A model generated the notes under the pieces. The model did no database searches and had not been told where the DNA came from. It saw nothing but the letters and a program-made list of their open reading frames with translations. This document shows positions 29,567-38,651 of a stretch of 64,000 bases of DNA, piece by piece. The DNA lies in NCBI RefSeq assembly GCF_012913485.1, contig NZ_CP051774.1, positions 2,480,001 to 2,544,000 of the forward strand, in the 5' to 3' direction. The DNA comes from Luteolibacter luteus. Its GTDB lineage: Bacteria > Verrucomicrobiota > Verrucomicrobiia > Verrucomicrobiales > Akkermansiaceae. The translations under genes and the position numbers were made by a program. Position 1 is the stretch's first letter; the number at the start of each line of letters is the position of its first letter.

Positions 29567-29585
29567 CAAAGGCGGCCCGCCTTTG
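29567..29585. promoter_or_regulatory. Perfect 9-bp-arm palindrome upstream of fucI
   Basis: CAAAGGCGG-C-CCGCCTTTG lies 14-32 bases before the fucI ATG, in the 159-base gap shared with the divergent AraC gene. It could be an operator or a 5' UTR hairpin covering the ribosome-binding region. Symmetric sites are usual for LacI-type regulators; AraC proteins normally bind direct repeats, so the binder is open. Confidence 0.5.
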
Positions 29586-29712
29586 TCACTCATGAAATGG
29601 AGAAATTTGTCACGATCACACCCCGATTCATCGGATAATAAGCTACCGCTTACCAGAGAAATGGATTTTATTGCTTTTCATTCGATCTGATCGGAGAGAA
29701 AGAAAAGTCATC

Positions 29713-30603
29713 GTGGCCGAGCATCCGGAACCATCCCCCGCGAATCCATCCTTCCTGTCGCGGCAGGTGGAGTCCTCGCGCGTGTTCTTTTTCGAGGAGA
29801 CGGAGCGTTCGCCATTCGAGGTTCGATGCGGGGGCTTGGAGCGCTGCCAAGCGGACTACCGGATCAACCGCGCGAGCTTCCCTTGGTTCCTACTTGAGTT
29901 CGTCCATGGCGGACGCGGCAGCGTGGAACTGGATGGGGTGGAGTCCGCGCTGAAGCCCGGTGTGTTTTTCCTCTACGGGCCCGGCATGCCTCACCGGATC
30001 GAGAGCGATCCGGACAAACCGCTGGTGAAGTACTTCACCGGTTTTTCCGGAACCGCTGCGGCTGCTTTTCTGGAGCAGCACGATCTGAAGCCGGGAATGG
30101 TCTCGCAATGCCTGAAGGCGGAGCCGATCCGCCGGGCCTTCGATACCTTGATCGAGCGCGGCTCGCGGAACTCGAAATACTCACAGCCGCTGTGCAGTGC
30201 CATCGTCCAACAACTTCTGCTGATGTGCCGGGAGGACGCCGTCGATGCCCGTAGCACCGACACGAAGGCCTTCGCCACTTTCAGCCGGGTGAAGGAGTGC
30301 ATCGAGAGCCGCTTCCTGGAATTGGGGTCGCTGGATGCCGTGGCCAGTGCGTGCGAGCTGGATGCGCCGTATCTCTGCCGGCTTTTCTCACGCTTCCATG
30401 ATGAGAGCCCTTACCAATTCCTCACGCGGCTGAAGATGCAGCATGCCGCCTCATTGCTTCTGGAGAGTGACATCTCGGTGAAGGAAGCGGCGGCTGCCAG
30501 TGGCTTCCCGGATCCCTTCCATTTCTCCCGCGTTTTCAAATCCATCCACCGCGTGCCGCCTTCGCGCTTCCGTGAAGCGATGCACGACAAGCAACCCCGC
30601 TGA
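29713..30603 (+). CDS. AraC-family transcriptional regulator of the fucose locus
   Basis: 296 residues from GTG 29713; a TTG at 29671 is also in frame but GGAGAG at 29693 favours the GTG. The N-terminal sensor is a cupin (FLLEFVHGGRGSVELDGVESALKPGVFFLYGPGMPHRIE). The C-terminal 100 residues hold two HTH motifs (LDAVASACELDAPYLCRLFSRF, and VKEAAAASGFPDPFHFSRVFKS). It should bind sugar through the cupin and control the divergent fucI-transporter genes and the aldolase 16 bases downstream. Confidence 0.93.
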   Translation: MAEHPEPSPANPSFLSRQVESSRVFFFEETERSPFEVRCGGLERCQADYRINRASFPWFLLEFVHGGRGSVELDGVESALKPGVFFLYGPGMPHRIESDPDKPLVKYFTGFSGTAAAAFLEQHDLKPGMVSQCLKAEPIRRAFDTLIERGSRNSKYSQPLCSAIVQQLLLMCREDAVDARSTDTKAFATFSRVKECIESRFLELGSLDAVASACELDAPYLCRLFSRFHDESPYQFLTRLKMQHAASLLLESDISVKEAAAASGFPDPFHFSRVFKSIHRVPPSRFREAMHDKQPR

Positions 30604-30619
30604 ACCGAACCCATCCACC

Positions 30620-31375
30620 ATGAGCACCACCCACGACCTGGTCCACCTGTCCCGCGAACTCGGCAGGGAGGATCGCCATCTCGCCATCCTGGGCGAAGGG
30701 AACACCTCCACGGACCTCGGCGACGGCACCTTTCTGGTGAAGGCCTCGGGGACCTCGCTTGGAACGCTTACCGCAGAGGGAGTCTCCCGGGTCTCCCATG
30801 CAAAAGTGGATGCCCTGCTGGCGAAGAAGCATCTCACGGAGCAGGACATTGAGGACGGACTCGTCAGCTGCCTGGCCGACGCCGCGCACAAGAAGCCCTC
30901 GGTGGAGACCTTCCTGCACTCGATCTGCCTGCGTCAACCGGGAGTGAAATGGGTGGGCCACACGCACACGACCTCGGTGCTGTCGGTGCTGGCCAGCAAA
31001 CACGGGGCAAAGCCATTTCTCCGCCATGTCTGCCCGGACGCGATCGTGGTCTGCGGGCGGCATGTACTATCCATCCCGTACATCAATCCGGGCTTGGAGC
31101 TCGCACGCGCGGTGCAGGAGGGCCTGGCTCACTTCCGCGCCGAATACGGAAAGACTCCCAAGGTGATCCTCATGGAGAATCACGGTCCTGTGGCACTAGG
31201 CGCGAGCAGCAGCGAGGTGCTGAACATCATGCTGATGCTCGACAAATGGGCACGCGTCCTCGCGGGAACCTTTGCCATGGGAGGCCCGAACTACCTTCCC
31301 GAAGAGGAGGCCGCACGCATTGACGAGCGACTGGACGAAGCCTACCGCCGCAAGATGATCGAGGCAAAGGCGTGA
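30620..31375 (+). CDS. Class II aldolase (fuculose/rhamnulose-phosphate aldolase-like)
   Basis: 251 residues. Class II aldolase fold: nucleotide-phosphate loop ILGEGNTSTD and KASGTSLGTL, catalytic Glu in SVETFLHS, Zn ligands HTH in WVGHTHTTSV, and the third His in MENHGPVALG. The GNTS loop resembles the aldolase half of RhaD-type enzymes more than classical FucA. Placed directly after the AraC gene, so it would split L-fuculose(-1-P) or a relative into dihydroxyacetone phosphate and lactaldehyde. No kinase for the preceding step is in the window. Ends 6 bases from the convergent secretin-like gene. Confidence 0.88.
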   Translation: MSTTHDLVHLSRELGREDRHLAILGEGNTSTDLGDGTFLVKASGTSLGTLTAEGVSRVSHAKVDALLAKKHLTEQDIEDGLVSCLADAAHKKPSVETFLHSICLRQPGVKWVGHTHTTSVLSVLASKHGAKPFLRHVCPDAIVVCGRHVLSIPYINPGLELARAVQEGLAHFRAEYGKTPKVILMENHGPVALGASSSEVLNIMLMLDKWARVLAGTFAMGGPNYLPEEEAARIDERLDEAYRRKMIEAKA

Positions 31376-31381
31376 AGCCGG

Positions 31382-32674
31382 TCAGCGGGTCTCTTTCACC
31401 GGTCTACCGGTCGCGTCGATCCTGGTCGCCGTGGTCATCATGACACGGCGACTGCCATCCGGGCGAGTATGGACGTAAAGCTTCGTGGATCCATCCCCGA
31501 TGAAGCTTGTTCCCTTGATGTCCGCTTTGACGTCAATCTCCACCTTGCCCGTCTCGGGGTCAGGGACTGCCTCGGTATCGGTGTAAGCTACCGTCATCCT
31601 CTGCCCGAGCCCAAGCAGGGAGGAGTCCAGTTTCATCACGTGCCCCAGATTAAAGGACTCGAAGTTCTTCCCGCTGTCATCGGTCGGCACGATGTATTCC
31701 CTGATCATTTCGATCGTGGCCGTCTCCCCGCTCCGGGCGGTAATGGCAGGAAGGCCGACGAGATCAATTCCGCTCTTTTGGGCAAACTCCCGCATCATGA
31801 GCTGGACCTGCCCGTCACTATACTGGCCGGACAGATCGGGTGCGGACCAATCCATGCCCGGGGGAAGCTCCAGCATCTTGGTCTCGAACTTCTGCTGTAC
31901 CGGCAGTTGATTCGACTGGATCCGATTCAGGCCCTCGATCCGCGCCAAGTCGGCTGCGGACGCCGTGCTGATCTCAAGGGTAGCGCGAGCGGGATTGAAG
32001 GCCACCGAGGTGGATGGATCGAGCGCGACCCCCATCGCCGCAAGGATCTCGCGCAGGTCTCCTGAGGAGCCTCCGGTGTACTCCCCGAAGCGCGCCATCA
32101 GGTCCGGAGGCACGGTCAGGACCTTCCTGGTCTCGCCGGCAAGTTTGGCTGGCTCGCTGAAGCGATAAGTGGAGCCTTCCCGCTTCACTTCCAAGCCGGA
32201 GACCGCCGCGAGGAAGCGGATTGATGCATCCAGATTTTTTGCAGCGAGGGTGAGGCGCAACAATTCGCGGTGACCCGAGGGGATATCGAATGCGAGGGAG
32301 AGAGGAACCTCACCCGTCTCACGGCAGGTTTCCTCATAGGCTGTCCTCAATTTGTCCAAGGCAGCGCCGAGCGTGAGACCATCGATCTCGATCGAAGGGA
32401 TGAAGAAATCCTTCAGCTGAAGGACGCTGTGGGTGAGCTTTTCAAGGACCTGCTCGCGTTCCGATACTTTGGAGCGGAGCACGGCGTGGCTTCCCGCCGG
32501 GTCGCCGGAGGAAAGCCCCTTGTCACCACCTTTGGCATTTCCTGCTTCCTTGGCAGACTCCGAGAAGCCGTCGAACCTGCCGCCCTTCCAAAGGAGGATC
32601 GCAAGCAGCAGCAGCACCGGAGTGGCGAAGAGCCAAACCTTTTTCCAAGCCTTGGAGGACCGAGGGGGGTTCAT
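31382..32674 (-). CDS. Secretin-like protein with STN-type domain, membrane-anchored
   Basis: About 430 residues from MNPPRSSKAWKKV; longer starts are possible but would overlap the upstream gene. One membrane segment (VWLFATPVLLLLAILLW). Residues about 100-190 match the short N-terminal domain of secretins (IPSIEIDGLTLGAALDKLR ... LDASIRFLAAVSGLEVKREGSTYRFSEP). A C-terminal secretin-core-like region has GLPAITARSGETATIEMIREYIVPT. It ends IDATGRPV, as does the upstream paralog. No outer-membrane pore signature. May form an envelope ring or a binding scaffold. Confidence 0.7.
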   Translation of the reverse strand: MNPPRSSKAWKKVWLFATPVLLLLAILLWKGGRFDGFSESAKEAGNAKGGDKGLSSGDPAGSHAVLRSKVSEREQVLEKLTHSVLQLKDFFIPSIEIDGLTLGAALDKLRTAYEETCRETGEVPLSLAFDIPSGHRELLRLTLAAKNLDASIRFLAAVSGLEVKREGSTYRFSEPAKLAGETRKVLTVPPDLMARFGEYTGGSSGDLREILAAMGVALDPSTSVAFNPARATLEISTASAADLARIEGLNRIQSNQLPVQQKFETKMLELPPGMDWSAPDLSGQYSDGQVQLMMREFAQKSGIDLVGLPAITARSGETATIEMIREYIVPTDDSGKNFESFNLGHVMKLDSSLLGLGQRMTVAYTDTEAVPDPETGKVEIDVKADIKGTSFIGDGSTKLYVHTRPDGSRRVMMTTATRIDATGRPVKETR

Positions 32675-32693
32675 TGGGAGAGAATCTGAAAGC

Positions 32694-33785
32694 TCATCGC
32701 TCCTGACCATACACCGGACGTCCGGTGGCATCGATCAGGGTCGGCGTCACCGCGAATACCACGCGTGAACCGTCGGGACGGGTCTTCACCGTGAAGCGCG
32801 TGCCCGTATTACGGGTGTAGCCGCTGTCCTGGAGCTCGACATGCTTCCTCTTTGAAGAAGCGCTCAAGCTGGTTTCGACCGCGTGGCCGGTTCCGACCAA
32901 ACTGGTCTTCATGCGGAGGACGCGGCCATCGGCGAGGAGCGTGATGGTCTCTCCGTTTCGACTGGTCGCCGCAGGGAGCTCGCTCGCCTTCACATCGCTG
33001 CGGGCGGATAGATCCGCGAGCATGCGGCTCGCGGTTTCAGCGTCAAAGCTGCCCTCACGGGGTCCTTTCCAAGTCGACCCCGGTGCAATCTCAAAAACCC
33101 GTGTGGTCAAGCTCTGCTGGACCGGATGTCCCGTGCGGGAGAGGAGGGTGGCGACGGCGACCTGATCGGCGGTGCTGCGGGTCTCCATCGACAGTGTGGT
33201 GGCATCTGAAAGCGAGAGCTTCGTTGATTCATCCAGATCGATCCCAGCGCGCTGGAAGCCGATGCGAGGATCCCGCGAGATCTCCGAGGCGAGCTTGGCA
33301 TCTCCGCTTTCGCCGAGGATATATGGGAAATCGGGGGACACAGGGAAGGACCTCTTCACCAGTCTTCCGGTCTCCTTCGGCTGCTTGAACCGGTAGGTGG
33401 TCCCATCGAGGGAGACTTCCAATTTTGAAGCGGCTGCGATGTGGCGGACCGAGCTGTCCAAGGTGCCGCCAGATAACTTGATCCGAAGGGGCTTCTCATG
33501 CCCGGCGGGCACCTCGAAGGCGAGATCCCGCGGTTCTTCGCCGGCCTTTTCGCAGATCCCGACGTAAGACGTCCGAACCTTCTCAAGCGCCGCGCTCGTG
33601 TCCAAGCCGCGGACATCCACCGCATCCGGCATATAGAAATGCTTGAAGTGCGCGGGATCGGGAGTGGATTTGAGACCATAGGTCTCCTCGATGCTCCGCT
33701 GGGTCCGATGAGCGCAACTGCCGGTGAAAAGCCCGAGGCCTCCGGCTAGGACAACCTGACACGCAACGAGATGCCACTTCTTCAT
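32694..33785 (-). CDS. Secretin-like paralog, lipoprotein-like start
   Basis: About 363 residues from MKKWHLVACQVVLAGGLG; a lipobox-like TGSC follows but is weak. Shares with the downstream gene the STN-type domain (VDVRGLDTSAALEKVRTSY ... LDSSVRHIAAASKLEVSLDGTTYRFKQP), the secretin-core-like 'LPAATSRNGETITLLA', and the tail IDATGRPV. The two genes thus arose by tandem duplication. Similar proteins are common in Verrucomicrobia and unlinked to a type II system here. Confidence 0.7.
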   Translation of the reverse strand: MKKWHLVACQVVLAGGLGLFTGSCAHRTQRSIEETYGLKSTPDPAHFKHFYMPDAVDVRGLDTSAALEKVRTSYVGICEKAGEEPRDLAFEVPAGHEKPLRIKLSGGTLDSSVRHIAAASKLEVSLDGTTYRFKQPKETGRLVKRSFPVSPDFPYILGESGDAKLASEISRDPRIGFQRAGIDLDESTKLSLSDATTLSMETRSTADQVAVATLLSRTGHPVQQSLTTRVFEIAPGSTWKGPREGSFDAETASRMLADLSARSDVKASELPAATSRNGETITLLADGRVLRMKTSLVGTGHAVETSLSASSKRKHVELQDSGYTRNTGTRFTVKTRPDGSRVVFAVTPTLIDATGRPVYGQER

Positions 33786-33826
33786 GATAGGCATCATTGG
33801 AAGATGACCTATCTTGGCAAGTCGAA

Positions 33827-34291
33827 TCAGCCGTCGTAGCCGTGATCATCCGGCAAGTCGCGCTTGGTGGCGGCAGCGACTGCCAGGGTATCGCAGCGTT
33901 CGTTTTCCTTGTGCCCGGCGTGGCCGCGGAGCCACTTCCAGGTGATCTTGTGGGTGGAGCTCGCATCGGCGAGGCGGGTCCAGAGGTCCTGGTTTTTCAC
34001 CGGTTGATTCGAAGCCGTCTTCCACCCCTTCGCCTTCCAGCCCTTGATCCAGTTCTTGGTCATGGCGTCGATCACGTAGCGGGAGTCAGAGAGGAGCTCG
34101 ATTTCGCAAGCCTCCTTCAAGGTCTCCAACGCCACGATGGTGGCGAGCAGCTCCATCCGGTTGTTCGTGGTGCGGGCGTAGCCCTTGGAAAGCTCCAGCC
34201 GGTGCCTGCCACAGACCATTACCACCCCGTAGCCGCCGGGGCCGGGATTGCCCCTGCAGGCACCGTCGGTATGGATCACCACTCGCTTCAT
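33827..34291 (-). CDS. rnhA: Ribonuclease HI
   Basis: 154 residues, standard length. The four metal-binding acids are present: HTDGACRGNPG (Asp), NNRMELLAT (Glu), LLSDSRYVIDA (Asp) and NERCDTLA (Asp). Contains the basic handle loop (KGWKAKGWKTASNQPVKNQDLW). Degrades the RNA strand of RNA-DNA hybrids in the cytoplasm. Ends 41 bases before the secretin-like gene on the same strand. Confidence 0.98.
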   Translation of the reverse strand: MKRVVIHTDGACRGNPGPGGYGVVMVCGRHRLELSKGYARTTNNRMELLATIVALETLKEACEIELLSDSRYVIDAMTKNWIKGWKAKGWKTASNQPVKNQDLWTRLADASSTHKITWKWLRGHAGHKENERCDTLAVAAATKRDLPDDHGYDG

Positions 34292-34438
34292 TTCCAGAAC
34301 GCGGGAAGCGGTAGGGAAGTGGAGGCGGGAGGCAAGACTTCATCGGGAAATTCGCGATTTAGCGCGCAGAGAACGAACTCGGGCGAGTGGGCGCGACGGC
34401 CGGGAATATGACGGGAGCGGAACCCATGCCGTCTCCTG

Positions 34439-35395
34439 CTAGTCCTCCGCTTCGTCGGCTTGGCCTTTCTTTCCGGCCACCATCTTGATGCCCATGAGTT
34501 GGAACTCCTTCATCTGCTCCTGGTATTCGGTGAAGGCTTCCATCTGCTTCTCATTCAGCACTCCGCTGACCTCTTTCTTCAGGTTTTCCTGCTGGCGGGT
34601 CCAGTTCTGCTCGAAGGCTTCCACGGCATTGCCCTTGGAGATTTCCTCGAACCCCTTCGCGCCGCTGTAATCGACGACGTTCGGCTGGGTGCGGGCCCGG
34701 TGCATGGCCTCGACCAGCTTCTCCTCATCGGCGGGATCGAGGGCAACTTGCTTGGAAGCCATGGTGGCGCGGAGGCCATCGAGTTGCTGCCGCTCGGGCA
34801 GCCGGTCCTTGTAGGCTTGGAACTTCTTGTAGTCTTCCTCGCTGTTCAGGAACTTCTTGATCTCTTCCTCGTTGTCCTTCGCCCGCTTGGAGATCTCCTC
34901 GGCAAGCTTGGCCTGCTCCTCCGGGGAGGCGCTCATCATCTTCATCCCGATCTCCTGCTGATCCGCCATTTCCTGGCCCAGCAGATTCCTGAAGTATTCG
35001 GTCTCTTCCTTCGAAAGTTCCAAGCCATCGATGAAGTCGCCATACATCATGGCGACGGCCATCTTCACCCCTTGGTTCATCATGGATCGTCCCGCGGGGT
35101 TTTCCCACATCTTGCGGACGGTCTTCGAAAGGTCCTCGGAGCCATCGTCCTCCCCCGCTTTCTTCGCGGTGGCATCCGGTTTGGCATCGGGCCTTTCACG
35201 GACACGGGTGGGCTGGTCGTCTGCCGTGAGAGACGCGGTCGCGGGAGCTTCGGCTTTGCCGCCGGCGGGCGTTTTCGCGATGCTAGCTTCCACGCGATCG
35301 AGGTGGGCGCGGAGTTGAGCCATGCGACTTTCTTCGATCGCCACGGTGGCGGCGATCGCGAGCAGGACCAGTCCGAAGGTATGGGAGGGTTTCAT
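34439..35395 (-). CDS. Exported coiled-coil protein of unknown function
   Basis: 318 residues. N-terminal hydrophobic segment (FGLVLLAIAATVA) followed by a disordered, charged linker to about residue 85. Then a Glu/Lys/Met-rich helical region, with long amphipathic stretches (ELSKEETEYFRNLLGQEMADQQE, and EEISKRAKDNEEEIKKFL). No catalytic motif. Similar Met/Glu-rich helical proteins occur in Planctomycetes and Verrucomicrobia without known function. Predicted periplasmic or inner-membrane-tethered. Confidence 0.65.
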   Translation of the reverse strand: MKPSHTFGLVLLAIAATVAIEESRMAQLRAHLDRVEASIAKTPAGGKAEAPATASLTADDQPTRVRERPDAKPDATAKKAGEDDGSEDLSKTVRKMWENPAGRSMMNQGVKMAVAMMYGDFIDGLELSKEETEYFRNLLGQEMADQQEIGMKMMSASPEEQAKLAEEISKRAKDNEEEIKKFLNSEEDYKKFQAYKDRLPERQQLDGLRATMASKQVALDPADEEKLVEAMHRARTQPNVVDYSGAKGFEEISKGNAVEAFEQNWTRQQENLKKEVSGVLNEKQMEAFTEYQEQMKEFQLMGIKMVAGKKGQADEAED

Positions 35396-35603
35396 GGTTT
35401 CCCTTCTACCTACACCCTCTGCCGGTGCCCATTACAATAAATCGGCAAGGTCGGAAGAACCGGCGGATTCCTCTCCTGAATGTCAGATGGGCGGTGGAGA
35501 AGTGCTTCACTCAGCACAGCTGAAGCTCCGACGGGCGAAAAAGACATGGTGCGGGTTGGATTTTGCGGCTAACGTGAAAGGTGGAAACCAGTGCAAGCAT
35601 CCC

Positions 35604-36104
35604 ATGAAATCCAGTCAGGAAATTGCATCGTTGCTCGAAGCCAAGATTGCCGAAGTCGAAGCGAAGCTTGAAACGCTCGAAAAGGAGATCCTCGAAATCG
35701 GCCCTCCGGCGGACTATGATCTGCGCAAGCGACTCGAAGCGCTCAAGGTCGAAGAGAAGGCTCTCCGGCGAAACTTCGAGGAGTCGATGGCCCGCGGCGA
35801 ACCAGACTCGGTGCGCCTCGAGAAGATCGAGCTCCTTCTCGATCACATCGAAAGGGAGGAAGCCTCCGTGCATCACGAAGCGGATTTCCTTCATCAGGCG
35901 AATCCCTCGTCGGTGATCCTTGCCGCCCAAGCCGCTTCCAAGGCACTCGACCTCTGGCAACGAGCGATCAAGCGCGTGCTGGGCGATCATCATCCTTTCG
36001 GCAGCTCGGTTTTCGTAAACCACACGCACGCCGACCTGGTGAGCGACTACGGCTACTCCACTCCGCCGAGCAAGTCCGCGGACACGCCAAAGGGCGAGGG
36101 CTAA
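35604..36104 (+). CDS. Coiled-coil protein of unknown function
   Basis: 166 residues starting MKSSQEIASLLEAKIAEVEAKLETL, with coiled coil to about residue 85. The tail (SKALDLWQRAIKRVLGDHHPFGSSVFVNHTHADLVSDYGY) is more globular. No signal or membrane segment, so cytoplasmic. The frame is open further upstream into the promoter gap; the ATG at 35604 is taken because coiled coil begins at once. Ends 6 bases before the convergent lipoprotein. Confidence 0.6.
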   Translation: MKSSQEIASLLEAKIAEVEAKLETLEKEILEIGPPADYDLRKRLEALKVEEKALRRNFEESMARGEPDSVRLEKIELLLDHIEREEASVHHEADFLHQANPSSVILAAQAASKALDLWQRAIKRVLGDHHPFGSSVFVNHTHADLVSDYGYSTPPSKSADTPKGEG

Positions 36105-36110
36105 GGCGAT

Positions 36111-36518
36111 TCAGGGGACGCGGAAGTATTTCTTCTGATCAAGCGGGAAGGTGGGATCCGCCACCAGCGTGCCGCTGGCGAAGCCTTTCACGTCCACCGG
36201 CTTGTTGTTGAAGGGGCTGAAGACGACGCCTTCCTTTCCGGGGACGGGAACCGCTGTCGGAATTTTGACGCGCGGTTTTTCCTGAACCAGCGGCGGGGAT
36301 TCTTTCGGTACCTGGGGTGCGGGCGAGTCTTTGACCGAGGGCGGCTGGGGCTTCGTTTCCGCCGCAGGAACCGGGGTGTAGGTTCCGGTTTCGGGCGGTG
36401 GCCCGACCAGTCGTGGGGGTGGCTCCGGATTTCTGCTCCAGAGGCTGATGCATGAGGGCAGCAGACAGGTGGCCAAGAACGCTGCTGTGGACCAGCGGAG
36501 TGAGCGCGTGCTCTTCAT
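36111..36518 (-). CDS. Proline-rich lipoprotein
   Basis: 135 residues from MKSTRSLRWSTAAFLATCLLPSC, where LLPSC is a usable lipobox. A proline-rich linker (about residues 30-90) is followed by a short conserved-looking end with FSPFNNKPVDVKGFASGTLVADP. That tail is reminiscent of small Verrucomicrobial lipoproteins of unknown function. Predicted membrane-tethered. Confidence 0.7.
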   Translation of the reverse strand: MKSTRSLRWSTAAFLATCLLPSCISLWSRNPEPPPRLVGPPPETGTYTPVPAAETKPQPPSVKDSPAPQVPKESPPLVQEKPRVKIPTAVPVPGKEGVVFSPFNNKPVDVKGFASGTLVADPTFPLDQKKYFRVP

Positions 36519-36621
36519 GCTGGAAAAATAGCATTTTAGACCCGGCCGACGCAAGTTAAATGCTGAATTTCCAGCACCTGTTTCCATTTGCGATTGCTAT
36601 CAGGCACGCCTAGCGAATGGG

Positions 36622-37611
36622 ATGAAGCTCCTTTTCCTCTGCCTCGCCTTGGCGCTTCCGCTCTCCGCAGCGGACGAGATCAAGCCGCTCGATGCCGCGC
36701 TGCGGGACTTCCCCTACCCTTACGAGGTAAAGACCCTCCGGATCGAAGATCAGGCGAAGCAACTCGATTTGGCTTACATGGATCTGAAGCCGGAGAAGGC
36801 GAATGGCCGAAGTGTCTTGCTGCTGCATGGGAAGAATTTCTCCGGCGCCTACTGGAAGCCCACCGCCGACAAGCTTGCCGCGGAGGGTTACCGGGTGATC
36901 ATGCCGGACCAGATCGGCTTCGGCCGTTCCAGCAAACCGGTGGATTATCAATACAGCTTCCACGCGTACGGGCTGCACATGCGTGATCTGTTAGATAAGC
37001 TGGAGGTGAAGCGGACCCTAGTGGCGGGCCACTCGATGGGCGGGATGGTCGCCACCCGCTTCGCGCTGATGTTTCCGGAGCGCGTGGAGAAGCTGGTCCT
37101 GGTAAACCCGATCGGCCTCGAGGATTGGAAGCGCTTCGTGCCGTATACGAGCGTGGATGCGAACTACGCCGCGGAGCTCAAGAAAGGGCCGGATGCGATT
37201 CGCGATTACATGACGAAGGCTTACTTCGATGGAAAGTGGAAGGCAGAGTATGACCCGCTGCTCGACCTCCAGGCTGGATGGGCTGTTGGTCCCGACCGGG
37301 AATGGATCGCCCGCGTTTCCGCGATGACCTCGGACATGGTTTTTACCCAGCCGGTGGTTTATGAGTTCGGCGACCTGAAGGTCCCTACCCTGCTGATCAT
37401 CGGCGAACGGGACCGCACCGCGATTGGCAAGGAACGCGCCACGCCGGAGGTGGCGAAGAAGCTCGGGCAATACCAGGAACTGGGCAAGGAAGCCGCGAAG
37501 GCGATTCCCAACGCGAAGCTGGTCGCGCTGCCCGGCATCGGTCACGTGCCGCAGTACGAGGCCTTCGACGATTATTGGAAAGCGCTCGATGGCTTCATCG
37601 CCGAGAAGTGA
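36622..37611 (+). CDS. Secreted alpha/beta hydrolase
   Basis: 329 residues with a signal peptide ([16 protein letters not shown]). Alpha/beta-hydrolase features: oxyanion HGKNFSG, nucleophile [10 protein letters not shown], Asp in [12 protein letters not shown], and His in [13 protein letters not shown]. This arrangement suits an esterase, hydrolase or haloperoxidase-like enzyme; the substrate cannot be named. Ends one base before the convergent acyl-carrier-like gene. Confidence 0.92.
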   Translation: MKLLFLCLALALPLSAADEIKPLDAALRDFPYPYEVKTLRIEDQAKQLDLAYMDLKPEKANGRSVLLLHGKNFSGAYWKPTADKLAAEGYRVIMPDQIGFGRSSKPVDYQYSFHAYGLHMRDLLDKLEVKRTLVAGHSMGGMVATRFALMFPERVEKLVLVNPIGLEDWKRFVPYTSVDANYAAELKKGPDAIRDYMTKAYFDGKWKAEYDPLLDLQAGWAVGPDREWIARVSAMTSDMVFTQPVVYEFGDLKVPTLLIIGERDRTAIGKERATPEVAKKLGQYQELGKEAAKAIPNAKLVALPGIGHVPQYEAFDDYWKALDGFIAEK

Positions 37612-38634
37612 TCACTCGCCACCGCTTTGCTTCCGCAACTCCGCCTCCAAGAGGTCCTGCAGCTCGCCCACGGTGCGGATTTTTTCCGACAGCTCAGCCG
37701 GGATGGTGACACCAAATTCCCCTTCCGCTTCCGCCACGATCTCGAAGGTATCCTGACCTTCCGCGCCAAGCTCTTCTGCGAAGCGCGCTCCCGGAATGAC
37801 CTGCTGTGGCAGCACCCCGAGATGATCCACCACAATCTGGCGGATGCGTCCGAAGTGGTCGAGCTCCGCGACCTCCGGAGCAAGGCTTGCATCGGCGGCG
37901 CCGGGCGGTCCGGCATGAGAGGTGAAGCTATTGATGACTCCCTCGAAGACCGGCTTCGCCTCTTTCTCCCTTGAGCGGCTTGTCCACGTCAGGACCTGGT
38001 AGAAAGCCGTCTTCGTTTCGATCGCTGCCTGGTGATAGACGGCCCCAATGTTCGCTGAGGATCCGGTGAAGCGGCGACGCAAGGCCGGAAGCTCCCCGAT
38101 CTGGGTTTTCCGAGGCTCACCGAGCTCTGAATTGTCGATCTTGCCTCCGATCAAGCGGCTCGCTGCATCTTCGTACTCGGCCAGGCTTCCCAGAAATACG
38201 AACTTCGGCGTTTCGATCACGAGAACGTAACACTCAAGGGAATCATCTCCCGCCGCGATGGATGCTTCCCGCCGCAAACCGGGCATTTCCGTCCACGTGC
38301 CCGGGACATCGAGCGTGAACTTCCCATCTCCGGATACGAGGTGCTTTTTCTTGGGAACGGCCCGCTCCTTCTTGGCCTGCACCATCCGGGTGGCGGCCTT
38401 CGCCGACATGCTGATCGCTCCAAACAATCCGATCAGGGCAACAATGGCCGAGACCACCGCCGTGACGATCCATCCCGTCGTCTGCCGGGTGAAGGCCTTG
38501 ACGATCGAGACCATGAAAAAGATGCCGCCAAACACCAAGGCTGCCGCCACGAAGCCCCATGCAATCGGGCTTCCAAGCACTTCGCTCGCTTCCAGTGAGG
38601 CTGCCATGACCATGACAGGCAACGAACCAACCAT
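37612..38634 (-). CDS. Two-helix membrane protein with an acyl-carrier-like domain lacking Ser
   Basis: 340 residues from ATG 38634, supported by GGAAG five bases upstream. Two membrane segments near the N-terminus (GFVAAALVFGGIFFMVSIV, then WIVTAVVSAIVALIGLFGAI). The middle has a beta-rich domain (GDGKFTLDVPGTWTEMPGL ... SLECYVLVIETPKFVFLG) of the PsbP/DUF1795 look. The C-terminal 75 residues match acyl carrier protein closely: IRQIVVDHLGVLPQQV ... FAEELGAEGQDTFEIVAEAEGEFGV. The usual DSL is replaced by EGQ, so the phosphopantetheine serine is missing. Thus likely a binding or regulatory use of the ACP fold. Confidence 0.75.
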   Translation of the reverse strand: MVGSLPVMVMAASLEASEVLGSPIAWGFVAAALVFGGIFFMVSIVKAFTRQTTGWIVTAVVSAIVALIGLFGAISMSAKAATRMVQAKKERAVPKKKHLVSGDGKFTLDVPGTWTEMPGLRREASIAAGDDSLECYVLVIETPKFVFLGSLAEYEDAASRLIGGKIDNSELGEPRKTQIGELPALRRRFTGSSANIGAVYHQAAIETKTAFYQVLTWTSRSREKEAKPVFEGVINSFTSHAGPPGAADASLAPEVAELDHFGRIRQIVVDHLGVLPQQVIPGARFAEELGAEGQDTFEIVAEAEGEFGVTIPAELSEKIRTVGELQDLLEAELRKQSGGE

Positions 38635-38651
38635 TCCAGCTTCCGGGCAAG

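Noticed and set aside
28492-29595. Open frame antisense to fucI
   Set aside because: FucI is unmistakable; the antisense frame has no recognisable product.
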